A stretch of DNA of 6,592 nucleotides from Rhodospirillales bacterium (lineage in GTDB: Bacteria; Pseudomonadota; Alphaproteobacteria; Rhodospirillales; Casp-alpha2): contig JANQIJ010000339.1 of the NCBI GenBank assembly GCA_028282185.1, positions 1 to 6,592 on the forward strand, read 5' to 3'. The notes below the pieces were generated by a model. It saw only the letters and a program-made list of their open reading frames with translations, searched no databases and was not told the origin of the DNA. Position 1 is the stretch's first letter. Each line of letters begins with the position of its first letter. Below are positions 1 to 5,640 of the stretch, one piece after another. A program made the translations under genes and the position numbers.

Positions 1-408
1 TTCACCGGGTGCGGGTGCGGGTGCGGCTGCGGGCGCCGTCGGCGGCTGCTCGGGTTTTTCCGGCGCCGGCAACAGGGCCTCGACCCGCGTCGACGCCCCC
101 TCGCCGGTCATGCGCTTGTTGATGTCGTAGCCGCGAAAGGGAATTTCCGCGCCGCCCGGATTGATCGGGCGCACCTTGATCGACCCGGTTTCCGCATGGA
201 CGACGGGGACCTGGCGCGGCCCATCCGTGCCCAGGCTGGCCAAGCGGTCGCCGAACAGGAACCCGCCCAGCCCGGCGCCGGTGATGAGGATCAGCGCCAA
301 AAGCATCCAGACCGTCGTCGGCACGCGGCGGCGACGCACCGGTTCCGGTTCGAATTCCAGCGCGTCCGAGGCCGAGACGCGTATCTCCTTGCCGGGCCGA
401 CGGGCCAT
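1..408 (-). CDS. SPOR-domain-type inner-membrane protein, N-terminal part (3' end outside window)
   Basis: The first 136 codons are visible and the gene runs off the left edge. The start ATG (408-406) follows AAGGAAA with a 6-nt gap. The protein has a charged cytoplasmic head with an RRRR cluster at residues 25-28. A single membrane segment follows at about 31-53, rich in L, I, A and G. After it comes a periplasmic stretch containing GSIKVRPINPGGAEIPFRGY and a Pro/Ala-rich linker that continues past the edge. This layout matches alphaproteobacterial SPOR-domain proteins (FtsN-like topology), in which a C-terminal SPOR domain binds denuded septal peptidoglycan. The SPOR domain itself is not in the window, so the assignment rests on the N-terminal motif and the neighbourhood. 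In related genomes such a gene commonly sits after dgt and argS. Here it follows dgt by 58 bp, which suggests cotranscription. Confidence 0.75.
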   Translation of the reverse strand, partial: MARRPGKEIRVSASDALEFEPEPVRRRRVPTTVWMLLALILITGAGLGGFLFGDRLASLGTDGPRQVPVVHAETGSIKVRPINPGGAEIPFRGYDINKRMTGEGASTRVEALLPAPEKPEQPPTAPAAAPAPAPGE

Positions 409-466
409 CAGCGGTTTCCTTGAAACTCAGCGCGGGGCGCGTGACGGATACTCATTCAACCGGCGT

Positions 467-1726
467 TTACGACGTTCGCGCATGAAGGTCAAACAACCGG
501 CGGTGTTCCTCGCCGGCGTAGCGGTCGGTCATGCCGGCAATGTAATCGCAGAGTTGTTCGGCGGTGGCCTCGGTCTCGGGGGCGCCGACCCGCGCCCGCC
601 ATTCCGTCGGCAGGCATTCGGGCTCCTTGATCAGCAGGCCAAACAGGTCGCGGACCACGCGCCGCGCCTTCGACGTCATGCGGTTCAGCTTGTAATGGCG
701 ATACATATGGTCGAACAGGAACTTCTTCAGCGCCGCGTCGGCCTGGCGCATGCCCTCGGAAAAACCGACCACCGGCTGGCCCAGGCGGCGTACCGCGTCG
801 GGGCTGTCGGGTGCGGCCTCGGCCAGGCGCCGGGCGGTCTCGCTCAACACATCGGTGACCATTTCGCCGATCATCCGCCGCACCGCCTCATGGATCAGCC
901 GCGAATCGTCCAGATCCGGATAGCCCTCGCGGGCGTCCCGGAAGATCCGCCCGACCATGGGCACATCGGTCAGATCGGCGATGGTAAACAGGCCGGCCCT
1001 GAGCCCGTCGTCGATGTCGTGGTTGTTATAGGCGATGTCGTCGGAAATGGCGGCGACCTGGGCCTCGGCTCCGGCATAGGTGTCCAGCTCCAGGTTCTGG
1101 ACCATCTGGTATTCGGCGATGGCGCGGGGCAGCTCTCGCCCCGCATCGCCGGCCAGGATCAGCGGCCCGTTATGCTTGACCACGCCCTCCAGGGTCTCCC
1201 AGGTCAGGTTCAAACCGTCGTAATCGGGATAGCGGGTTTCAAGCTTGGTCACCACGCGGAGCGACTGGGCGTTGTGATCGAACCCGCCGTATGGCGCCAT
1301 CACGTCCTTAAGTGCGTCCTCCCCGGCATGGCCGAAGGGCGGATGGCCCAGGTCGTGAGCCAGCGCCAGGGCCTCGCCCAGGTCCTCGTTCAAATGCAGA
1401 TAGCGGCAGATCGAGCGGGCGATCTGCGAAACTTCCAGGGAATGGGTCAGGCGGGTGCGGAAGAAGTCGCCTTCATGGTTGACGAAGACCTGGGTCTTGT
1501 AGGCCAGGCGGCGGAACGCCAGGGAATGGATGATCCGGTCACGGTCGCGCTGGAAACAGCCGCGGGTGGCGCTTTCCGGCTCCGGGTGCAGGCGGCCGCG
1601 GGACGCGTCGGATCGGCAGGCATAAACGGCCAGCGGCGCGGCGGCATCGAGGGATCGGCTTGGCTCGGGCGCGTGGGTGTCGATGGAAACCTCCTGGGCC
1701 TGACGACGACATGGCTGGCGGCACAC
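467..1726 (-). CDS. dgt: deoxyguanosinetriphosphate triphosphohydrolase-like protein (HD domain)
   Basis: This is a cytoplasmic HD-superfamily metal-dependent hydrolase expected to split dNTPs into deoxynucleoside and triphosphate, and so to affect dNTP pools. The dNTPase signature runs SRGRLHPEPES, FQRDRDRIIHS, AFRRL..KTQVF, TRLTHSLEVSQIAR. The catalytic block follows as ALAHDLGHPPFGHAGEDAL (HD plus HxxxGH), and later DDIAYNNHDIDDGLRAGL supplies another metal-site aspartate. The stop is TAA at 469-467. The start is uncertain. The coordinate given is the nearest canonical in-frame codon (GTG at 1726), which has no Shine-Dalgarno sequence. The only good AGGAGG (1695-1690) sits 5 nt before an in-frame ATC at 1684, which would give 405 residues. 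ATG codons at 1834 and 1807 are in frame, but the one at 1834 lies upstream of the predicted promoter -10 and the one at 1807 overlaps it. The family identity is secure; the exact substrate is inferred. Confidence 0.93.
   Translation of the reverse strand: MCRQPCRRQAQEVSIDTHAPEPSRSLDAAAPLAVYACRSDASRGRLHPEPESATRGCFQRDRDRIIHSLAFRRLAYKTQVFVNHEGDFFRTRLTHSLEVSQIARSICRYLHLNEDLGEALALAHDLGHPPFGHAGEDALKDVMAPYGGFDHNAQSLRVVTKLETRYPDYDGLNLTWETLEGVVKHNGPLILAGDAGRELPRAIAEYQMVQNLELDTYAGAEAQVAAISDDIAYNNHDIDDGLRAGLFTIADLTDVPMVGRIFRDAREGYPDLDDSRLIHEAVRRMIGEMVTDVLSETARRLAEAAPDSPDAVRRLGQPVVGFSEGMRQADAALKKFLFDHMYRHYKLNRMTSKARRVVRDLFGLLIKEPECLPTEWRARVGAPETEATAEQLCDYIAGMTDRYAGEEHRRLFDLHARTS
1690..1695 (-). promoter_or_regulatory. 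Shine-Dalgarno AGGAGG that bears on the dgt start
   Basis: On the minus strand AGGAGG is followed by TTTCC and then ATC GAC ACC in the dgt frame. The spacing is ideal for an initiation codon at 1684-1682, yet that codon is ATC. No ATG, GTG or TTG lies between it and the conserved SRGR motif. Either dgt uses a rare AUC start, or the site is decayed, or one base has changed from ATG. Confidence 0.55.
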
Positions 1727-1785
1727 GCTCGAACGCGGCGCGCGCCCTCCCCCGATCCCGCCGCGCCGACGGGACGCGAAAGGCC

Positions 1786-1813
1786 TTGATCCGGGGGTGC
1801 CGCCCATTATAAC
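1786..1813 (+). promoter_or_regulatory. putative promoter of the GlcG/HbpS-family gene
   Basis: TTGATC (1786-1791), a 16-bp spacer and TATAAC (1808-1813) resemble a sigma-70 promoter, with 4/6 and 5/6 matches. Transcription would begin near 1820, leaving a leader of roughly 13 nt that includes the GGAGGG ribosome binding site (1823-1828). Its -10 overlaps the -10 of the opposing dgt promoter. Confidence 0.45.
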
Positions 1814-1833
1814 CGGCAATCCGGAGGGCGACA
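1806..1833 (-). promoter_or_regulatory. putative dgt promoter
   Basis: The minus strand reads a perfect TATAAT (1811-1806). The hexamer 16 bp upstream is TGTCGC (1833-1828), a poor -35 match, so the call rests mainly on the -10. Transcription would start near 1799, upstream of the GTG at 1726 and the ATC at 1684 but downstream of the two upstream ATG codons. Confidence 0.4.
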
Positions 1834-2285
1834 TGCTTCAAATCAAACGACTGTCCCTGACCGAGGCGCGGGTCCTGATCCGCGGCGCGGCGCGCAAGGC
1901 CGATGCCATCGGCGTGGCCATGTGCATCGCCGTGACGGACGAATCAGGCCATCTGATCGCCTTCGAACGAATGGACGGGGCCAAGGTGCTGAGCGTGACG
2001 CTGGCCCATGACAAGGCGATGACCGCGGCAATCTCGAAGAAGGGCACCCATGAATACAACGAGGCCTCGGTCCCGGGAAACCTGACCTTCGGCATCCATA
2101 CGACCCTGGGCGGACGGTTCTGCATCGTCGGCGGCGGCCGCCCGGTCGTTCGGCGGAGCCGGGTCGTCGGCGGCATCGGCGTCTCCGGCGGCGTCCCGGA
2201 ACAGGACATGGCGGTCGCCCAGGCGGGCCTCGCCTATTTCGAGGCCGATCTGCAGAGGGCGGCGGCGAAAAAACGGAAAAAATAG
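1833..2285 (+). CDS. GlcG/HbpS family protein (DUF336-like, putative heme or small-ligand binding)
   Basis: This is a 150-residue protein with the family's full layout. An N-terminal LSLTEARVLIRGAARKADAIG helix is followed by the strand VAMCIAVTDESGHLIAFERMDGA. Then comes a helix with AHDKAMTAA, and finally a C-terminal VVGGIGVSGGVPEQDMAVAQAGL. The start ATG at 1833 follows GGAGGG with a 4-nt gap. A GTG at 1797 in the same frame lies upstream of the likely promoter and is less credible. The family includes HbpS, an extracellular heme-binding redox sensor partner in Streptomyces, and GlcG of the E. coli glycolate locus. The biochemical role of most members is unknown. No signal peptide is visible, so this copy is probably cytoplasmic. 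The C-terminus ends in a basic AAKKRKK tail. It lies between dgt and erpA, genes that are often close together in related bacteria. Heme binding is a family inference only. Confidence 0.85.
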   Translation: MLQIKRLSLTEARVLIRGAARKADAIGVAMCIAVTDESGHLIAFERMDGAKVLSVTLAHDKAMTAAISKKGTHEYNEASVPGNLTFGIHTTLGGRFCIVGGGRPVVRRSRVVGGIGVSGGVPEQDMAVAQAGLAYFEADLQRAAAKKRKK

Positions 2286-2295
2286 GCCCGGCTGT

Positions 2296-2323
2296 TTGAA
2301 TTTTCGGCGATTGGCCTTAGATT
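2296..2323 (+). promoter_or_regulatory. putative erpA promoter
   Basis: TTGAAT (2296-2301), a 16-bp spacer and TAGATT (2318-2323) form a plausible sigma-70 promoter, with 4/6 matches in each box. Transcription would start near 2330, about 29 nt before the erpA ATG. It falls in the 73-bp gap after the upstream gene, so erpA need not depend on readthrough. Confidence 0.45.
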
Positions 2324-2358
2324 CACCCTACGCACGACAGTTCACGGAGGTTCCCGCC

Positions 2359-2715
2359 ATGCCCGACGGCACCCAACTGGCCCCGGAAGAAAGCATTCTG
2401 ATCTCGGAAAGCGCCGCCACGCGCATCGGTGAATTGCGCGACCAGGACGGCAACCCCAACCTGATGCTGCGCATCGCCGTGTCGGCCGGCGGCTGCTCCG
2501 GGTTTTCCTACGGCTTCGAACTGGATGAAACCGTCAACGACGACGATTTGCTGTTCGAGCGGGACGGTATCAAGGTCATCGTCGACGAGACCTCGCTGGA
2601 GCTTCTGAAGGGCTCGGAACTGGATTACAAGCAGGATCTGATCGGCTCCTACTTCCAGATGTCCAACCCGAACGCCAACGTGACCTGCGGCTGCGGATCG
2701 TCGTTCGGCGTGTAG
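2359..2715 (+). CDS. erpA: A-type iron-sulfur carrier / cluster insertion protein ErpA
   Basis: This 118-residue HesB/IscA-family protein carries Fe-S clusters to apo-enzymes in the cytoplasm. The three conserved cluster-ligand cysteines are present: C46 in VSAGGCSGFSYGF, and C110 and C112 in the C-terminal TCGCGSSFGV. The family signature around SNPNANVTCGCGSSF is intact. The start ATG at 2359 is set by ACGGAGG (2344-2350) with an 8-nt gap. An in-frame upstream extension from 2296 would begin inside the -35 box and has no ribosome binding site. The ErpA type is preferred over IscA because the gene stands alone without isc or suf genes and sits in the dgt/erpA/xth neighbourhood. Alternative names in the family are IscA and SufA. 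An intrinsic terminator follows the gene. Confidence 0.92.
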   Translation: MPDGTQLAPEESILISESAATRIGELRDQDGNPNLMLRIAVSAGGCSGFSYGFELDETVNDDDLLFERDGIKVIVDETSLELLKGSELDYKQDLIGSYFQMSNPNANVTCGCGSSFGV

Positions 2716-2757
2716 CCGGGCGCATCTTCGCGGCCCGCGACCAATCATGATAAATTC

Positions 2758-2783
2758 AGGCCCGGCCCTCAGCCGGGCCTTTT
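2758..2783 (+). terminator. Rho-independent terminator after erpA
   Basis: A perfect 9-bp stem, AGGCCCGGC (2758-2766) with GCCGGGCCT (2772-2780), closes a 5-nt CCTCA loop and runs into TTTT (2780-2783). It lies 43 bp after the erpA stop and 41 bp before the xthA start, so it should separate the two transcripts. There is no T-run on the opposite strand. Confidence 0.9.
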
Positions 2784-2823
2784 CCGTTAAGGCCATTCGA
2801 CCGCCAAAGACCGAGAACCGGCC

Positions 2824-3633
2824 ATGAAGATCGCCACCTGGAACGTGAATTCAATCAAGGCGCGCCTGCCCCGGGTACAGGAATGGCTGGCCGATTTCGC
2901 GCCGGACGTGGCCTGTCTGCAGGAATTGAAATGCGTCGAAGACGCCTTCCCCCGGATGGAGATCGAGGATCTGGGCTACAATATCGCGGTCGTCGGGCAG
3001 AAGACCTATAACGGCGTCGCGATCCTGTCGAAGCATCAAATGACGGTCGAGATGAGCATATTGCCGGGCGACGAAGGCGATGAACAGGCGCGCTATATCG
3101 AAGCCGTGGTCGAGCCCTCCGGCGAGGGCGGACGGCCGGTCCGGGTGGCCTCGATCTATCTGCCCAACGGCAACCCGACGCGGACCGACGACGGCTCGGA
3201 CCATGAGAAATTCACCTATAAGCTCGCCTGGATGGACCGGCTGGTCGCTCATGCGCGGGCCCTGCTGCGGGGCGAAGACGCCTTCGTCCTGGCCGGTGAC
3301 TACAACATCTGCCCGACGGACATCGACGTCTACGCGCCGGAGCGGTTCGCCGATGACGCGCTCTGCCGCCCGGAAAGCCGGGCGCGGTTCCGCGCGTTGT
3401 TGAACCTGGGCCTGACCGAGGCGTTCCGCGCCCTCAATCCGCAAGGTCAGTATTTCAGTTACTGGGACTACAAGGCCGGAGCCTGGCAGAAGGACAACGG
3501 GCTTCGGATCGACCACCTGTTGCTGTCGCCCCAGGCGGCGGACCGCCTTGACGCGGCCGGCATCGACAAGACACCGCGCGGCAAGGAAAAGGCGTCGGAT
3601 CATACGCCCGTGTGGATCGACCTGGCGGCGTAG
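2824..3633 (+). CDS. xthA: exodeoxyribonuclease III (AP endonuclease, EEP family)
   Basis: This 269-residue cytoplasmic Mg-dependent nuclease is expected to incise DNA 5' of abasic sites and to degrade 3' ends of duplex DNA in base excision repair. The family motifs are all visible. WNVNS has N7. CLQELK has the metal ligand E34. SIYLPNGNP has Y112. LAGDYNICP has D159 and N161. RIDHLLLS has D230, and SDHTPVW has D259 and H260. The length matches the family. The start ATG at 2824 gives the canonical MKIATWNVNS N-terminus, although the ribosome binding site is weak (only GAG and CCGG nearby). No convincing promoter was found in the 41 bp after the upstream terminator. The gene converges with the regulator gene across a 47-bp gap in which I see no clear terminator hairpin. 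Confidence 0.95.
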   Translation: MKIATWNVNSIKARLPRVQEWLADFAPDVACLQELKCVEDAFPRMEIEDLGYNIAVVGQKTYNGVAILSKHQMTVEMSILPGDEGDEQARYIEAVVEPSGEGGRPVRVASIYLPNGNPTRTDDGSDHEKFTYKLAWMDRLVAHARALLRGEDAFVLAGDYNICPTDIDVYAPERFADDALCRPESRARFRALLNLGLTEAFRALNPQGQYFSYWDYKAGAWQKDNGLRIDHLLLSPQAADRLDAAGIDKTPRGKEKASDHTPVWIDLAA

Positions 3634-3680
3634 CGGTCCCGACCCAACGCCGGACTTGTGCCCAAGGCGCGTCCACCCGA

Positions 3681-5093
3681 TCAGCTCTCATAGCGCGTGT
3701 CGCCGCGCCGCGCCGGGTCGATCGGCAGTTCCAGGAATAGGGGCTGATGGGCGCGCTGCGAGCAGGCCTGGCGCGGACAAGTATGACAGTTGATGCCGAT
3801 GGGGCTGAAAAGCGACGCATCCTTCAAATTGAAGGCCTGTGCATAGGCGATCCGCGGGACGTGGGCAAGATCGCACCCGAGGGACAGGGCGACGCGTCGG
3901 TCCTGCGAGTCGCGGCTGAACGACGGCCGCTCGGTCGTCCGGTTGATGGTGAAAAACCGCTCGCCGTCCGGCAACTCGACGAATTGGGGAATGATCACGC
4001 CGGGCGTCGAAAACGCGGTGTGGATTTTCCAGACGGGACAAGGTCCGCCGTAATCGGCGATGCGGATGTTCGTCGCATTGAACCGCTTGGTCACGTTGCC
4101 GGCCTTGTCGACACGGATCAGGAAGAACGGGACGCCGCGCGCGCCGTCGCGTTGAAGCGTGGTCAGGCGATGGCATACCTGCTCGAACGATACCCCGAAG
4201 GCCGCGGCCAGACGGTCGACGTCATAGCCGTTGTTTTCCGCAGCCTCAAAGAAATCGGCATAGGGCATCAGGAACGCGGCGGCAAAATAGTTCGCCAATT
4301 CCACGTGACAGCGGGCGATGCCGACTTCGGACCGAACGCCGCTGTTGCTGGTGAGCCGCGTTAACTGGTCGTCGAATTCGACAAGGCAGAGCACATGGGC
4401 CAATTGGAAGGCGCGGTTGGGATGGTCGAGGGCTTCCGAGAGCCGAATGACACCTTCAGCCTTGTCGTAGGTTCTGAGCGAGCGCTCCATTTCCTCGACG
4501 GAAGCGATTCGCACTTCGATGCCGTGCTTGTCGCCAAGGCGGTTCTTCAAAAACCCGTAGACCTCGTCCGGCGAACAAGGGTCGTCCGCGCGCAGCGCTT
4601 CCGCCGCCCGCTCCAGCGTGTCGAAGTAGTTCCTGTTGTCGCGAAAGAAATCGTGAATGATCATTTCCGGCGAGGTGGTCAGCAGGTCGTCCGGCATGCG
4701 TTCGTGACCCAGGCGCATGAGGCGTTCGGTGGTTTCGCGGTGACTTCGGTAAAGATGGAGAAAGTTCCGGACCAACAGCGGCGCGTGGTCGATGGCTGCG
4801 CGCAATTCCTGCAAATCGGGCTGGGGCTCGGGAAAAACCGGATCGCGGGCGGCGTTGCGCAGGTCGGCCAGCAGGTCCGCCTCCTCATCGCCGACGAACT
4901 CCCGCCAGTCGATACCGTAGACGTCGTTCAACGCCATCAGCACGCTGACCGACAGGCTACGCTGGTTGTTTTCCAACAGGTTGACATAAGTCGTGCTGAC
5001 CCCAAGCGCCCTCGCCATGTCGGCCTGGGTCTGATCATGGCCCTTGCGCAGCCGGCGAAGCCTCGGGCCGACGAACATTTTTTTGACTTTCAT
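3681..5093 (-). CDS. ScfR/PrpR-like transcriptional regulator (XRE HTH, degenerate IrrE-like domain, C-terminal cysteine motif)
   Basis: This is a 470-residue cytoplasmic DNA-binding protein. An XRE-type helix-turn-helix lies at about residues 9-65 (GPRLRRLRKGHDQTQADMARALGVSTTYVNLLEN, shown here in part). A central ImmA/IrrE-like domain keeps the VELANYFAAAFLMP helix, but where active peptidases carry HExxH it reads AHVLCLVE, so it is probably not a protease. The C-terminal part carries C407 (SLGCDLAH) and the cluster C436, C439, C444 (NCHTCPRQACSQRA). This order is that of the short-chain acyl-CoA regulators (PccR of Rhodobacter, RamB, M. tuberculosis PrpR). From memory, PrpR was reported to bind acyl-CoA and a [4Fe-4S] cluster through comparable cysteines. 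The start ATG at 5093 fits the family N-terminus, but the best SD-like AAGGTGA is about 12 nt away. The effector and targets are unknown, and no propionate or glyoxylate genes are in view. Confidence 0.88.
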   Translation of the reverse strand: MKVKKMFVGPRLRRLRKGHDQTQADMARALGVSTTYVNLLENNQRSLSVSVLMALNDVYGIDWREFVGDEEADLLADLRNAARDPVFPEPQPDLQELRAAIDHAPLLVRNFLHLYRSHRETTERLMRLGHERMPDDLLTTSPEMIIHDFFRDNRNYFDTLERAAEALRADDPCSPDEVYGFLKNRLGDKHGIEVRIASVEEMERSLRTYDKAEGVIRLSEALDHPNRAFQLAHVLCLVEFDDQLTRLTSNSGVRSEVGIARCHVELANYFAAAFLMPYADFFEAAENNGYDVDRLAAAFGVSFEQVCHRLTTLQRDGARGVPFFLIRVDKAGNVTKRFNATNIRIADYGGPCPVWKIHTAFSTPGVIIPQFVELPDGERFFTINRTTERPSFSRDSQDRRVALSLGCDLAHVPRIAYAQAFNLKDASLFSPIGINCHTCPRQACSQRAHQPLFLELPIDPARRGDTRYES

Positions 5094-5119
5094 GGCTTTA
5101 ACCGATCACCTTACTTTCG

Positions 5120-5148
5120 ATTATATTATTTACATTTTTACTAAATAA
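5120..5148 (-). promoter_or_regulatory. putative promoter of the ScfR-like regulator gene
   Basis: The minus strand has a perfect TATAAT (5125-5120). Seventeen bases upstream is TTATTT (5148-5143), a weak -35. Transcription would start near 5113, about 20 nt before the ATG. The 12-bp inverted repeat starts on the very next base upstream of the -10 and spans the spacer and the -35. This is the geometry of a repressor or autoregulatory operator. Confidence 0.5.
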
Positions 5149-5162
5149 AGAAATGTAAATAA
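5126..5162. promoter_or_regulatory. perfect 12-bp inverted repeat, putative operator
   Basis: TTATTTACATTT (5126-5137) and AAATGTAAATAA (5151-5162) are exact reverse complements separated by 13 bp. Half-site centres are 25 bp apart, about two and a half helical turns. There is no T-run that would make it a terminator, and it lies upstream of both divergent genes. Its half-site is AT-rich like the TTTGCAAA-type elements I recall for the acyl-CoA regulators, but not the same. It is the best candidate binding site for the regulator encoded beside it. Confidence 0.5.
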
Positions 5163-5184
5163 CACAATATACACATTAACACAA
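5160..5184. repeat. 8-bp direct repeat TAACACAA
   Basis: TAACACAA occurs at 5160-5167 and again at 5177-5184, 17 bp start to start, in the AT-rich island. The first copy overlaps the right arm of the inverted repeat by 3 bp. It may be a further protein-binding element or chance in a low-complexity stretch. Confidence 0.35.
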
Positions 5185-5245
5185 AAATTGATGAATCACC
5201 CGGCTTCTTGGCGTATGCAGAGGGAGTAACGGACGCCTTGGTTTA

Positions 5246-5266
5246 TCTCAGTCCGCAACGCTGAGA
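5246..5266 (+). other. small hairpin in the leader of the first small gene
   Basis: TCTCAG (5246-5251) pairs with CTGAGA (5261-5266) around a 9-nt loop, 52 bp before the ATG at 5319. No T-run follows. A second short palindrome, TGCAG-CCAA-CTGCA (5288-5301), lies just before the ribosome binding site. They could form structure in a leader RNA, but six- and five-pair stems are also expected by chance. Confidence 0.25.
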
Positions 5267-5318
5267 GTCAGGCCGACCCGAAGTTTTTGCAGCCAACTGC
5301 ATCGATCAGGAGGAGACA

Positions 5319-5567
5319 ATGCCGAAGTATCAGACCAAGTTCGAATTGGGCCTCGAGGACATCGCGCTGATCGAAGATTGCCTCACGGCGCGGACCCAAC
5401 AGCTGGCGCCGAACGCGATCGATTGGGAAGCCCCCCGGCCACAGGAAAAGAACTGTGACGTCGCGCAGCAAGCCCGCGAAAAGATCAAAGGAATTCGCGA
5501 ATTGCTCGGCCGCATCCACCATCAGAAGCGGTGGTATGAGCCCGAAATCTATGTGCCCCGCGGTTGA
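5319..5567 (+). CDS. small protein of unknown function, 82 aa
   Basis: I do not recognise a named family. The gene is credible because AGGAGG (5308-5313) stands 5 nt before the ATG, and the composition is that of a soluble, ordered protein. Two helices are likely: about residues 12-30 (LEDIALIEDCLTARTQQLA) and about 45-70 (CDVAQQAREKIKGIRELLGR onward). A Trp/Pro-containing linker joins them, which suggests a helical hairpin. The C-terminus has an aromatic and basic tail, IHHQKRWYEPEIYVPRG. Cysteines are at 21 and 46. There is no signal peptide or membrane segment. It is transcribed away from the ScfR-like regulator across a 225-bp AT-rich control region, so it is a candidate target. The 65-residue gene that follows 73 bp later is probably in the same operon. 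Confidence 0.7.
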   Translation: MPKYQTKFELGLEDIALIEDCLTARTQQLAPNAIDWEAPRPQEKNCDVAQQAREKIKGIRELLGRIHHQKRWYEPEIYVPRG

Positions 5568-5640
5568 TTGACCCCGGAAACGATCAAGAAGCGCCCAGGC
5601 GCCCACAGCGAATCCGCGCCCGTCTTCAAGGAGGCAGCAA

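Noticed and set aside
1..30. GGGTGC-type tandem hexamers at the left edge
   Set aside because: They encode an Ala-Pro linker of the SPOR-type protein, ordinary for such linkers, and are too short to call a repeat element.
161..1789. 542-codon open frame on the plus strand, opposite dgt
   Set aside because: It covers dgt almost entirely in antisense. Its composition is that of a GC-rich shadow frame, with no family resemblance, while dgt has full HD-domain motifs.
2743..2756. ATCATGAT palindrome with an extended -10-like TGATAAATT before the erpA terminator
   Set aside because: There is no -35, and a transcript from it would start inside the terminator stem.
2323..3603. Minus-strand open frames opposite erpA (2323-2796) and xthA (2851-3603)
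   Set aside because: Shadows of confidently identified genes. The first would also read through the terminator stem.
3634..3680. Possible terminator between the convergent xthA and regulator genes
   Set aside because: Only 4-bp complementarity was found and there is no T-run on either strand.
3747..5144. Two long plus-strand open frames (3747-4364 and 4395-5144) opposite the regulator
   Set aside because: Both are antisense shadows of a well-supported regulator, and no domain is recognisable in them. The second runs into the AT-rich control region.
5209..5223. TGGC...GC resembling a sigma-54 promoter before the small genes
   Set aside because: The GC of the -12 element is not at the required distance from the GG of the -24 element.
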